Assembly: GCA_963377175.1 (NCBI GenBank) | Contig: CAUJNA010000569.1 | Span: 896,379 to 960,378, forward strand | From: Effrenium voratum | Taxonomy: Eukaryota > Sar > Dinophyceae > Suessiales > Symbiodiniaceae | DNA: 64,000 nt | Direction of reading: 5' to 3' | Shown: positions 24,381 through 34,129 of the stretch, in pieces | How positions within the stretch are numbered: position 1 is the stretch's first letter | Layout of the letters: each line of letters opens with the position of its first letter | Program-made: the position numbers and the translations under genes | The notes under the pieces: generated by a model | Databases searched by the model: none | Told to the model about the DNA's origin: nothing | What the model saw: only the letters and a program-made list of their open reading frames with translations

Positions 24381-25095
24381 TACAAATAGCTCCTTTTACC
24401 AGCCCTGCTTTCGAATCCCGACCTACCAAAACTTCAAAAACAACTCCGAATTCACACGGAAATTCAACCCGAACCCCACCTGCCAAAACTTCAAAAACAA
24501 ATCACCCGGAAATTCAACCCCCAAATGCTTCTTTACCGGACCTACCTACAAACCCGATCTACCAAAACTTCAAACCAACTCCAAATTCACCAAGAAAGGC
24601 AACCCGAACCTGACCTGCAAAAACTTCAAAATCAAATCCAAACTCACCCAGAAATTCAACCCCCAAATTGCTTCTTTACCGGACCTACCCTTGAACCCGA
24701 CCTACCAAAACTTCAAAAACAACTCCAAATTCACCAAAAAATCCAACCCCGGGACCGGACCTGCCAAAACTTAAAACTTCAAAAACACCTGAACTCCAAA
24801 TTCTTTCAAGCCCCCAAATTACTTCGTCACCGGACCTACCTGCAAGCCCGACCTATCAAACACCAACTCCAAACAACCCCCGAATCTTGCGAAGCCGACC
24901 AGCGACCTAATCCCTCCACCCAGAAATTCAACCCCAAATTACTTCTTTACCGGACCTACCTACGAACCCGACTACCAAAACTTTAAGAAACTCACCCCCA
25001 AATTACTTCTTTACCGGGCCTACCTACGAACCAGACTACAAAAGCTTCGAAAACAAGTTTCAAAATCATCCAAACATTCAACCCCAAAATGGAAC
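24380..25095. repeat. ACCTACCAAAACTTC satellite, units about 65-150 bp
   Basis: The marker CTTCTTTACCGGACCTACC recurs at about 24528, 24671, 24822, 24942 and 25006; each unit also has CTACCAAAACTTCAAAAAC, CTCCAAATTCACC and GAAATTCAACCCC. A related fragment lies at 39035-39165. The 153-162-codon plus frames here follow the repeat. Confidence 0.85.
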
Positions 25096-25311
25096 TTGAC
25101 CTGCGTCCTGCAAAGCAGACCAGCGAAAACAATCAACTCCCAAATTTACTCTTTCCCGCGCTGCTCGTCCACATAAGCTCCGCAGGGTTGACCGCCTTAC
25201 AGCCAACTTCCGCAGCGTGCGACCGTCGAGTGAGTGTGTGAAAAATCCCTAAACGCCTTGATTGGGGGGGGTGTCCCATTTTAGAGGGGTCACTCGCTCG
25301 TCGCGACGTTT

Positions 25312-25740
25312 TTGGAGACCCCGCAGCGCCATCAGACATCCGCCGGTCAGTTGGTTTCTGGCACGCGCGTGCTACGTTCGCCCCTTGACGGTCTTCGGTA
25401 TGGTGCGGCAGGTCCTGGCCAAGAAGCTTGGCGGTCGGACCAGGCAGGGTTTGATCTTAGTTTCGCGTGTTTTCGCGTGTTTGTCGGCGAGCACATGGGG
25501 CACAAGCTTCCGCAACAAGCGTACGAACCTGTTTGCATGGACTTCGACGGTCGCTTACACAATGATCTGCCGATTTAGGGCCAACGCAGCTTTGGTTGGC
25601 TGCAGTTTTGCATCCTCCCAACCTTCAACACGCAGCGCCACTTCACTGCACCGACGCTGCGGACTCGACCACCTGGGCCAGCTGACCGTCACAGGCAAAG
25701 ACCATGGTCGACTTCAACTTGGCAGGGGCAGCGGTCTCCT
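25312..25740 (+). other. Weak coding-like stretch
   Basis: The plus frame 25312-25578 reads DLSFACFRVFVGEHMGHKLP and QQAYEPVCMDFDGRLHNDLP before a TAG, and the same frame stays open for about 160 bp more. An alternative 183-codon frame (25262-25813) overlaps it. I recognise no family. It opposes the minus-strand candidates that follow, so it would be a separate gene or a chance frame. Confidence 0.2.
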
Positions 25741-25850
25741 TGAACATCGGGCTGCGCTCAAAGGTGGACTTGACCTTCCTGGAGCAAACAACAATTCAAA
25801 AAGCGCATACTGAGGCGGCAAAAGATTAGGCGAATGTGGAAGTTGACCGA

Positions 25851-26453
25851 TTAAAAGGCAAGCAGCGTGCTGTTGATGGCCGTCTGACCAAAACTGTAGG
25901 GAGAAAAGGACGGAAGCTTCTTGTTAGTGGCCAGCTCGCCCACAGCCTGGACCATCATGTCCTTGAAGTTGAAGCGAAACTCTGTGTCCCACCTTCGGCT
26001 GAGACGACCGTCTCCTCCTGCTTGCCGTCCTCCTTGTCTGTGCGAGTGGGACCCTCTCCACCTGATATGGGTAAAAGTCGACCATCGACCGGACCATCGA
26101 TCGGACCAGGGCCAAAAATATTTGGCGTTTTGATTTGGCAGACTTCCAGCGACACAATTGGCAACGTTTGTCAAAAAGCAACTATTCAGAATCAAACTAT
26201 TTACTGGCTCCCACATGGAGTTCCAAGCCCGGGCCTTGCTGGCCTTTTCTGGGACCTGCTGAGGAGCGTTAGGCTCAGGGTGGTCACCTAGCTTTTTGGC
26301 CGGATCCTCACACTTGAACCACTTGTCAAGGAACCTTTCCTTGGTGGCCTCAGGCAGCTGGGAGACAGACTGCAGGACCGACCTGGCGCGCATGATCATC
26401 AAAAAATTGGCCCCGTAAATAACATGTCCAAGCCAAACAGTTGTAACAGTCAC
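25851..26453 (-). CDS. Hypothetical protein or exon, 200 codons
   Basis: A 200-codon minus frame. Its first third looks like normal protein (MIMRARSVLQSVSQLPEATK, ERFLDKWFKCEDPAKKLGDH); the rest is less convincing and may be intron read-through. It matches no family I know. It is the left-most of a series of minus-strand candidates running to 32.3 kb, consistent with one multi-exon gene. Dinoflagellate splice sites are relaxed, so I did not assign borders. It could also be decayed transposon coding sequence. Confidence 0.3.
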   Translation of the reverse strand: MTVTTVWLGHVIYGANFLMIMRARSVLQSVSQLPEATKERFLDKWFKCEDPAKKLGDHPEPNAPQQVPEKASKARAWNSMWEPVNSLILNSCFLTNVANCVAGSLPNQNAKYFWPWSDRWSGRWSTFTHIRWRGSHSHRQGGRQAGGDGRLSRRWDTEFRFNFKDMMVQAVGELATNKKLPSFSPYSFGQTAINSTLLAF

Positions 26454-26682
26454 AAATCAGCAGCCAAGACGCGGGTCCCAATCAGAGCCCATTTCAACGG
26501 TTACGAACAACTTTGCGGCAATCCCACAGTGCAGACCAGCAAGAGCAATTTCTCCGAAGCTCCCTGGGTGATGTCCATCACAAAGACCGCGTTGGACCGA
26601 CGGCTGCTCCCCAAGCTTGGTGTGACCTTGGAGGCAGCACCAACTGTCGGAAAACAATGGCCCTGACCGACTGTCGGAATTG

Positions 26683-26910
26683 TCAGTCTTCAGCACGTCT
26701 CGATGGCACCGTTGACAAAGCCGAAGCCGCTTCATAGTGCACCTCCTGCAGCTTAATGACCGACTGCTCCGGGTGTGGCTGGGGGTTGGCAACAGAGACG
26801 AACTGAAGCCGATCCTCTGTCAGCCGCCGCTTCAAAGTGGTAACCCGCAGCGCCTCCTCGACCTTCAGGTTAACAGCAATCTCCTCCATGAAGGACCGAC
26901 CGTGCGCCAT
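26683..26910 (-). CDS. Hypothetical exon, up to 75 codons
   Basis: Minus frame starting MAHGRSFMEEIAVNLKVEEA followed by LRVTTLKRRLTEDRLQFVSV and EQSVIKLQEVHYEAASAL. The mixture of charged and hydrophobic residues is helix-like and better than the overlapping frames. No family recognised; borders not defined. Confidence 0.3.
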   Translation of the reverse strand: MAHGRSFMEEIAVNLKVEEALRVTTLKRRLTEDRLQFVSVANPQPHPEQSVIKLQEVHYEAASALSTVPSRRAED

Positions 26911-27563
26911 GGAGTGCCTTGGCTAAGCAATCTAGACTCACTGTGGCGCTCGAAGTTGCCAGAACAACCCCACGAAAGGCTGGACATGCGCAAAACCATG
27001 ATGACCGTGAAGATGGGTCCACGCACACATATATTCTGTGTCAGGCACATAGAGACGCGCACGCGCACACAACACACCTTAATGGCGACAGCCAACTTCA
27101 GCCGTCTTGAACGCATCTTCCAAAAACGTCAGTGACCGCCAACCCGCCGCAATAGCGTGCGCATGTCTGATCAGCACAAGAACAAAATCAGTCTGTCAGT
27201 GGGACCGGCTTAACTGGGATTGGAAAGCCGACTGACCAAACAAACGCCAGTTGGCACCTGCCTCAGCATCACTCTGGCGGCCCTGGACCGGCGCAGTGCC
27301 CTCCAACACAAGGCCCCCCTTCGCTTCCTCGCCTGCCTCCTGCAAGTTTGCAGGCCCTTGTGCCGTTCTTCAAGCTCTTCCAACTCCTGATAAGCTGATT
27401 ATGTACTTGTCGAGGTCACGCAAGTCCTTCGACTTCAGAAGCGCAATGAAAAGTAATGACCGTCTGCTTCTCCTTCACCAGCCTGGGAGAAATCTCCACC
27501 GGCAGGACAAGCTGCGTAGATCTTGCCGGCAACTCCAGAGCACTGCTCGAAGCCCAGAACTCC

Positions 27564-27681
27564 TGACAGGAAAAGTTAAATTGAAATCAATCATTCCATC
27601 ATCACACTCAGCAAGCAAGATGGAATATGTTAATTAGTGTGACGATGGATTGATTGAATTTCAATTTAACCTATCCTGTCA
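27564..27681. mobile_element. 118-bp MITE, copy A
   Basis: Terminal inverted repeats of about 45 bp starting TGACAGGAAAAGTTAAATTG and ending with the near complement CAATTTAACCTATCCTGTCA, with inner CATCACACT / AGTGTGACG. No coding capacity. No clear target duplication: the flanks are CC and GG. Confidence 0.85.
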
Positions 27682-28264
27682 GGACATGCGCAAAACCATG
27701 ATGTGACCTTGAAGATGGGTCCACGCACACATATATTCTGTGTCAGGCACATAGAGACGCGCGCGCGCACACAACGCATCTTCCAAAAACGTCAGTGACC
27801 GCCAACCCGCCGCAATAGCGTGCGCATGTCTGATCAGCACAAGAACAAAATCAGTCTGTCAGTGGGACCGGCTATGAAAGCGCTAACTGGGATTGGAAAG
27901 CTGACTGACCAAACAAACGCCAGTTGGCACCTGCCTCAGCATCACTCTGGCGGCCCTGGACCGGCGCAGTGCCCTCCAACACAAGGCCCCCCTTGCGCTT
28001 CCTCGCCTGCCTCCTGCAAGTTTGCAGGCCCTTGTGCCGTTCTTCAAGCTCTTCCACCTGATAAGCTGATTATGTACTTGTCGAGGTCACGCAAGTCCTC
28101 CGACTTCAGAAGCGCAATGAAAAGCAATGACCGTCGGCTTCTCCTTCACCAGCCTGGGAGAAATCTCCACCGGCAGGACCTGCTGCGTAGATCTTGCCGG
28201 GAACTCCAGAGCACTGCTCGAAGCCCAGAATTCCTGTCGTTGCTGAGTAAATCACTCCAAGCAG

Positions 28265-28382
28265 TGACAGGAAAGGTTAAATTGAAATCAATCATTCCAC
28301 CATCACACTAAGCGAGCAAAATAGAATATGTTAATTAGTGTGACGATGGATTGGTTGACTTTCAATTTAACCTATCCTGTCA
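28265..28382. mobile_element. 118-bp MITE, copy B
   Basis: Same element as copy A with about ten substitutions; starts TGACAGGAAAGG and ends CCTATCCTGTCA. Outer bases extend the symmetry (CAG before, CTG after). Confidence 0.85.
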
Positions 28383-28386
28383 CTGA

Positions 28387-28780
28387 CTAAGAAAAACAAA
28401 AAACAAAAATGTTTAGTCTTAAGTGCCTACAAGGCACACAGACCGGAGAGTCCTGGTAACCCGCGTGGGCAAGGCCGGCAGGAACAGTGGCGGTGTAGTG
28501 ACCGGCAATCTCGAACCTGCTCTGCTGGCCCTGCTTGACCAACCACGCCATCGGCGCTGCTTTCTGGATAGTGCCGTAAAAAACAGACGGGTGCTTGGGC
28601 CAACCCTGTTTTTTCCCCACCAAGCACATATTTTTGACCAGCTTGTCGACAGCCAACTTCTCGGTGGGCTCTTCGCCAACGCGATAAAAAGCCCGACTGG
28701 CGTGGGGACGTCCTTCGCCACCTGCACACCCTCGACCTTCTCATCAGGCTTGTCCTCCGACTCTCGACTGCCGTGACTGG
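28387..28780 (-). CDS. Hypothetical exon in two overlapping minus frames
   Basis: Two minus frames look protein-like in succession: EGVQVAKDVPTPVGLFIALA (frame 28419-28727) and then KLVKNMCLVGKKQGWPKHPS, FYGTIQKAAPMAWLVKQGQQ, SRFEIAGHYTATVPAGLAHA (frame 28387-28656). A frame change between them suggests a short intron, an indel or a pseudogene. No family recognised. Follows the MITE-bearing duplication directly. Confidence 0.35.
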
Positions 28781-29030
28781 CTCACAGACCGTCGCTTCCA
28801 GGGTCATGGTCATGAATGATAAAATTCATGCCCCTCCGTGAAGTCAAGGTGCGGGACAATGCGGATGCGGGGCAGGCGGACCAGCCCAGCTTCGGCCGCC
28901 GCCTGCAGGTTGGCAATCTCACAGTCCAGGACGATCCACTGGCGCGTCAGCAGCGCTCCGACCTGCGCGGCGGCGGAAAACAAAGGTGAAAATCGGAAAA
29001 TGAGCTGTTTTGGCTCTCAATAAAAAACAA

Positions 29031-29281
29031 CCCTCAGTGACGGTTACTCAGCGCCGATCAAACTAGAGATGTGTTAATGGCTTTGCCTAGCAACGCTAAC
29101 AATGAACAATCAACACATCCCTGAAAGTCTGACTGGCGTGGATACTGGGATAAAGTATTTATCCCGCTATCCACGCCAGTCAGACTTTCAGGGATGTGTT
29201 GATTGTTCATTGTTAGCGTTGCTAGGCAAAGCCATTAACACATCTCTAGTTTGATCGGCGCTGAGTAACCGTCACTGAGGG
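29031..29281. repeat. 251-bp near-perfect palindrome
   Basis: The left arm starts CCCTCAGTGACGGTTACTC and the right arm ends with its exact complement, CCGTCACTGAGGG. The arms pair without error for about 114 bp (29031-29144 with 29168-29281); after a mismatch and a wobble pair near the centre, pairing resumes almost to a one-base loop at 29156. No coding capacity, no recognisable terminal duplication. Confidence 0.95.
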
Positions 29282-29430
29282 ACAGCTGCCTGCCTCCGAC
29301 ACGTGCTTGGAGCGATTGCAGACCGGCCCAGGAACAGGATGCGAGTCCGACAGCTGATAGGTCAACCTGGCAATGTCTTGCAAACAAGGAATAACAAAGC
29401 TGCTTCCAAGTCAAGGGAAAACGGCGGAGC

Positions 29431-29811
29431 TCATGATGTCGCGCCGTGAAAATGTGGAACTAGGTTGCTGTCCAAGGTCCTAGAATTCATGTGGGATAGC
29501 AAATGGCTTCTGAGTAGCAGCACGGTTGATAAATTTAAGGCACATGAGTGCGTTACACTTTGAGCTCCACCGTGTTCCACGAGTAATGGGTTGGGACCCT
29601 GGGATGAACCAAAATAGTCAGCTGGAATGAAACCAGCTGATTGAAAATCACTGTCAGTGAACACCCAGGGCCTGCGGGCACCAGCTGCGCAAGCTGCGTC
29701 GATTGCGACCACCTCGCTTTCGTAGAACACCGCTTCCTTCATGACCCTCGGCATCAAGAGCCAATGCTCGAACGTCTCCTCCGTCACTGCGAGATAGCCG
29801 GTCTTCACCAT
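29431..29811 (-). CDS. Hypothetical protein or exon, 126 codons
   Basis: One of the better minus-strand candidates. From MVKTGYLAVTEETFEHWLLM it reads through EAVFYESEVVAIDAACAAGA and FTDSDFQSAGFIPADYFGSS, with balanced composition. The second half (after about residue 90) is less protein-like and may be past a splice site. No family recognised. Lies 150 bp to the right of the 251-bp palindrome. Confidence 0.35.
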   Translation of the reverse strand: MVKTGYLAVTEETFEHWLLMPRVMKEAVFYESEVVAIDAACAAGARRPWVFTDSDFQSAGFIPADYFGSSQGPNPLLVEHGGAQSVTHSCALNLSTVLLLRSHLLSHMNSRTLDSNLVPHFHGATS

Positions 29812-30559
29812 TGCTGACCGTCAAAGCAAGGCTGCCACGACCGAGGCGAAGAAAGCTTGAGGCAAAAGCTGAGCAAGAAATGTGCAAATTTCTCAGCCCT
29901 CAACCACGGCCCGCCCCAGCCACAAGGCCTTGTTCTGTAACACTGTAAGGGTTGGGACCATGAACCAAAATGCATGTAACTTCCGCAAGGGCTGGGGAAA
30001 TTTGTTTTCTGCCGCTTCAACCCAAAAACAACTCTGTTTGCGTAGAAGACAAATGACTACAAAATGCCACTTCGAAGACCGTCCAACGGTCGGCAAGAGT
30101 GTTATTTGGACTGGGGAAGTCTTGCTGCTTTGTTTTGGATGGGTAAATTTGCAAAAGTGCTGTTTCGACTTGGCAAGTGACCGCCTGCAACGCTCGACTT
30201 GCAAGGTCAATTCGTTCTACGCTACCCTGTGGCGCATGCAGCCAACGCAGCATGCAAACATGACTTGCGCTTAAAACCTGCTGGATCCTGGTGTAACATC
30301 TTCGCTTTATAATTACTTTATAACTAATTAGGGTCGGAAACCAACCGGAAATCCGCTGCCACACTGCTGGCACCGGCTCCACTAGCTAGTGTGCAACCGC
30401 CGCAATAGGGACAAGAAGTTTGCACCAAATTACTTGCCCGTGTTTCCTTTGGAGTGGCACTGGGGTGGGGAGCCAGCATGGCTCCCCCAATGTCCACCCA
30501 TGAGGCTGCCGAAAGAGAACAGCAGCGCCGGTGGACCTGCGGCTCCAGCGCCTCAAGCG

Positions 30560-30772
30560 TCATTGGAGATGAGCCCGAACTTCACGACGCCATGTGTGAA
30601 GGACCAGCGCGATGCCAACCCACCCCCGCACCGACGTAATCCTTGACCGCATGTCCAGGTCTTTCTGCCCTGAAGGGATCAGCGTAACCCGTTGCATCTT
30701 CAGCAGCCGCAGCACGCGGGTGATGACGAAGGCTTGCTGATGGCCAAGCAGCTTGGGATTGATTCTAAACAC
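30560..30772 (-). CDS. Hypothetical exon, up to 70 codons
   Basis: Minus frame reading INPKLLGHQQAFVITRVLRL, LKMQRVTLIPSGQKDLDMRS and VRGWVGIALVLHTW. An overlapping minus frame (30700-31017, with SLAVSDEEGDECLESIPS) is also plausible, and the two could be neighbouring exons. No family recognised. Confidence 0.28.
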   Translation of the reverse strand: MFRINPKLLGHQQAFVITRVLRLLKMQRVTLIPSGQKDLDMRSRITSVRGWVGIALVLHTWRREVRAHLQ

Positions 30773-31492
30773 TCATCTCCCTCCTCATCACTGACCGCCA
30801 GGCTCCTCTCGAAGCCAGAATCAGCACTGACCGACAAGCCAGGCTTGACCGACAAGCCAGAACTGACCGACCAGCCTGAGTTCTTTGAGTCAAACTGCAA
30901 GGAAGCATCCGACCGGCAAGAATCACAGCCCATGATATGCCCCAGTTGATGGCAATACTTAGGACGATGGCTTCTGACCTGTGCACTGCGGCAACCACCA
31001 ACCACCAAGAGGGACACACAGTGGAGGGCATGAGGAATTCAACCAGGCTTCTTTGACACTCCTCATGACCGGCGTTGTGTCTCAAGGCCGCCTTCACTTA
31101 CAGCTTAGCTTCCCAACTCAAATGTCAAGCCCAAAAGAGCTGCAGTGGTCAGAGCTGCGGCGGTAGCCTCAGCGCAGTCACAACTGCAGTGACCAGGTAA
31201 CCACCCAACATTTCATTGGAAGGATAGCCGCCAACGGAAAAGAATCACGTACATTTGTCAGAAACCTACCGCGCAAGCACGGCCCTTGCTACATGCAAGT
31301 CTTCCGCCCCCACTCCTCTCCCAGGACCCTCAACCAAAAAATGCGCTGTTCTAAAGTCATCAGATTCATGAAAACACACATGTGTCACATTATGTTGGGG
31401 CTAATCTTGCGGATTCAACGCAACGCTGCAACGCATGTCTTCTTTTGTGACAACTTCTGTCTGTTGCAAACTTTGTCAGACCGGCTGCTGCG

Positions 31493-31888
31493 CTAGATCC
31501 GAAGCGTCAGTCTATGATCTGCAGTTAAGGCAAGACCATTCAGACCCGAAGCTTGTTGTGGCTCTGGCTCTGGCTCAACTAGTGGCTGCGGCAGCTGTCT
31601 ACTGACTCTGACGTCCAACATCTCAATGGTAACATGACCGGCCAGGTCAAGCGCCTCACAAACTGGATTGTAACTCACTGCAAGGTCGACCAACATAGTC
31701 CGAGCGTACTGAACCATGAAGACAGAATCATTCCTTAATTCCATCAAAGAGTAGTTGTCTGGGAACAGGTCGGTCTCTGTCGATTTGGAATCTGCAAACT
31801 GGCACACTGCTTGGCACCATTTGTGGGTGTCAAGCAGCCGAGTAACGTTGCCTGTCAACCGCCAAATGACCGGCTGTGGGAGATGCAC
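31493..31888 (-). CDS. Hypothetical protein or exon, 131 codons
   Basis: The minus frame is protein-like nearly throughout: VIWRLTGNVTRLLDTHKWCQ, DLFPDNYSLMELRNDSVFMV, TMLVDLAVSYNPVCEALDLA, HVTIEMLDVRVSRQLPQPLV, then a Glu/Pro repeat (EPEPEPQQ). No family recognised. Upstream on the same strand lies the 31965-32267 candidate. Confidence 0.4.
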   Translation of the reverse strand: MHLPQPVIWRLTGNVTRLLDTHKWCQAVCQFADSKSTETDLFPDNYSLMELRNDSVFMVQYARTMLVDLAVSYNPVCEALDLAGHVTIEMLDVRVSRQLPQPLVEPEPEPQQASGLNGLALTADHRLTLRI

Positions 31889-31964
31889 ATGCTCGTTGAA
31901 GCAGACCAGCCTTTCGGAGTGTAGTGAGCAGGACCACTAATCGAGCGTGCGGAAGTGCGCGCTC

Positions 31965-32267
31965 TCATAAGCGTTCAGTAGCCCCCCTCCAAGACCGTTG
32001 GGAATCAGTCTCAGCACCGCCCTCATCAGGTGTCAACCGGATCCAAATGTGCTTCACATGCACGCAGGACACACGACACACCCGAGTCCTTGAGCAAGGT
32101 TGGCACTCCAAACCGGCAGGCGCAGCATTGAGAAGCTCGTGCAGGATAATCAATGCGTGCTTGCTGAGACCGTCAATGTAGCTATGACTGGCCATGATGG
32201 CAAGCAAGACCAACAGGAGCACGGGTCCTACAAAGTGAGCTTCTGGGCTTGAGTCACTGAGGCTCAC
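31965..32267 (-). CDS. Hypothetical exon with a hydrophobic segment, 100 codons
   Basis: Minus frame beginning MSLSDSSPEAHFVGPVLLLV with a hydrophobic run of about 15 residues (VGPVLLLVLLAIMA), possibly a signal anchor or membrane span. It continues GLSKHALIILHELLNAAPAG and VCRVSCVHVKHIWIRLTPDE. If the minus-strand series is one gene this would be its most 5' exon. No family recognised. Confidence 0.33.
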   Translation of the reverse strand: MSLSDSSPEAHFVGPVLLLVLLAIMASHSYIDGLSKHALIILHELLNAAPAGLECQPCSRTRVCRVSCVHVKHIWIRLTPDEGGAETDSQRSWRGATERL

Positions 32268-32690
32268 GGCAAAGCAACAACTTCACCTTGAAGGCAATGT
32301 ATGCGTGTCCCAATTTCAAAGCTCTTGCAATGCAAGTCTGAGTTAAACCTATTTACATAAATACCTATAAAAGTATATATGGATCACAGCCCGACTTCAA
32401 ACACACGTGCTCCCGATGACAGAACAAACAACATTTGGCTAGGGCGACTTACCTCAGCAGCTGGTCTTAGACTGTGACTTGTATACAATAATGCTACATA
32501 AGCCAAATACATGCTGTAAAACAAAGCAGCAACAATGACAACCAACCCCCGTTTCACGCCAAGTCAAGTTAAGTATCAATCAAGTGTTCAGACATTCAGC
32601 TATTGTCTTTAAAGTTCAATGTTCTTATGAAAACTGCCTCAAAAATAGTCGCAACACAATTGAATTGACAACCGCGTTTTCAAAGCAGTT
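32268..32690. other. No recognisable feature
   Basis: AT-rich, no open frame of note, no repeat seen. Confidence 0.5.
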
Positions 32691-33640
32691 GGCAAGTTGG
32701 CATGCCCAGCGCCGCTAGATGTGCAATCATTACTCACGTCAGATACCACTGCACCAAACTTCAACAGTTTGATATTCGAAGCAGGCAACATGTCCAGGGA
32801 GCCGTGCACTATTCCCAAGAACACACGCGTCTAGCAAGCCTGACTGCCACGAACCAACTGTCCGTGGGTACACATTTGATTGAACCACACTCCACAACTT
32901 GTGAACACGAAGCAGTTGGCATGCCCAGGGATCCTACATGCGGGTTATTACAGGAATAACGCGCATCTAGCAAGCCTGGCTGCCGCGAAACTAGGCTCAA
33001 AAACGTGCTCGTTATTCTAGGAATGGCGCACAAGCCTGGCTGCCGGGAAAGAGCCGTAGGCACACACCTGCTTGAATCTAGGCTCAAAGCCTGTGTTAAC
33101 GAAGCAGCTAGATGCGCGTTATTCTAGGAATAACGCGCGTCTAGCAAGCCTGGCTGCCGCGAAACAGCCCGGCACACATTTGGCTGGATCAAAAAACGTA
33201 CGTTAACGAAGCAGTTGGCATGCCCAGCGATGCTAGATGCGCAATATTCCAGGAATAACAGCCATACGCCCGCATTTGCTTGAATCTAGGCTCAAAACCT
33301 GAAACAGTTGGCATGCCCAGCACTAGATGCGCATTCGAACCGGAATAATGCGCATGTAGCAACCCTGGCTGCCGTAGGCACACGTTTGGTTGGGCCCAAG
33401 ATGCGCGTTATTCCGGGAATAACGCGCATCTAGCATGACTGGCTGCCACGAAACAGCCGTAAGCACACATTTGTCTGGACCCACACTCAAAAACGCAAGC
33501 AGTTGGCACGGTCAGGGGTCCTAGATGCGCATTATGCCGGGAATAACGCGCATCTAGCAAGCCTGGCTGCCAACATCAAAACCTGTGTTAACGAAGCAAT
33601 TGGCATGCCCAGCAGTCCTAGATGCGCTTTTCCAAGAAGA
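32690..33640. repeat. Satellite with 33-nt palindromes, units about 130-200 bp
   Basis: The motif GCATCTAGCAAGCCTGGCTGCC recurs near 32825, 32961, 33137, 33346, 33422 and 33550. Each unit also holds GAAGCAGTTGGCATGCCCAG, CACACATTTGCTTGAATC and a palindrome of the type AGATGCGCGTTATTCC-G-GGAATAACGCGCATCT (exact at 33399-33431). Units are irregular through deletions. Confidence 0.9.
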
Positions 33641-34125
33641 ACGCCGTAGGCACACATTTGCTTGATACCGGCAAAAAAAGTGTGTGTGGAGAAAGCGGGC
33701 AGGCGCTTGTGGTTTCATGGGGTTTAGTGGACATGACAGTTCTGACTGACCGGCCAAGAAAGCTGAAGGCGCTTGTCGTTTCACGGAGTATATGTAGTTT
33801 TTTAGTGGGCATGACAATGACAAGCAAAAAAAACCGATGCTAAATGCACTCATTCGTTGGCTTTCAACTGTGAACTATCAGAATCAAACATGGTTATCTT
33901 GAACTCACGACCGTCAATAATTCAATAACAGTACTCTTTTTTACGTCAACTGGCTCCAGGGTTGGTCAGGGTGACCAAGAACTTGTTTGGCAGTTCCGAT
34001 CCCTTTCATGTCTCTGAAGATTGGGCAACCCTTCATTTTGACCAGCCCTACTGATAAAAGCCTATTTTAAGCGCTTCTAGCGTCTCTCACTTGACTCTGG
34101 CAAGGTAAAAACGAAAGCGACATTG
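33641..34125. other. No recognisable gene
   Basis: Contains a loose internal duplication (GGCGCTTGTGGTTTCATGG near 33700, GGCGCTTGTCGTTTCACGG near 33767). No frame accepted. Confidence 0.5.
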
Positions 34126-34129
34126 AGTT

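Larger units (their letters stand above)
26982..28382. repeat. 700-bp direct tandem duplication
   Basis: GGACATGCGCAAAACCATGATG starts copy A at 26982 and copy B at 27682, an offset of exactly 700 bp; the copies stay alignable to 27681 and 28382. Differences: copy B lacks about 39 bp near 27770, has GGCTATGAAAGCG where A has GGCT, and carries about 34 extra bp just before its MITE. Each copy ends in a 118-bp MITE. The plus frames of 128 and 163 codons inside are duplicates of each other. Confidence 0.93.
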
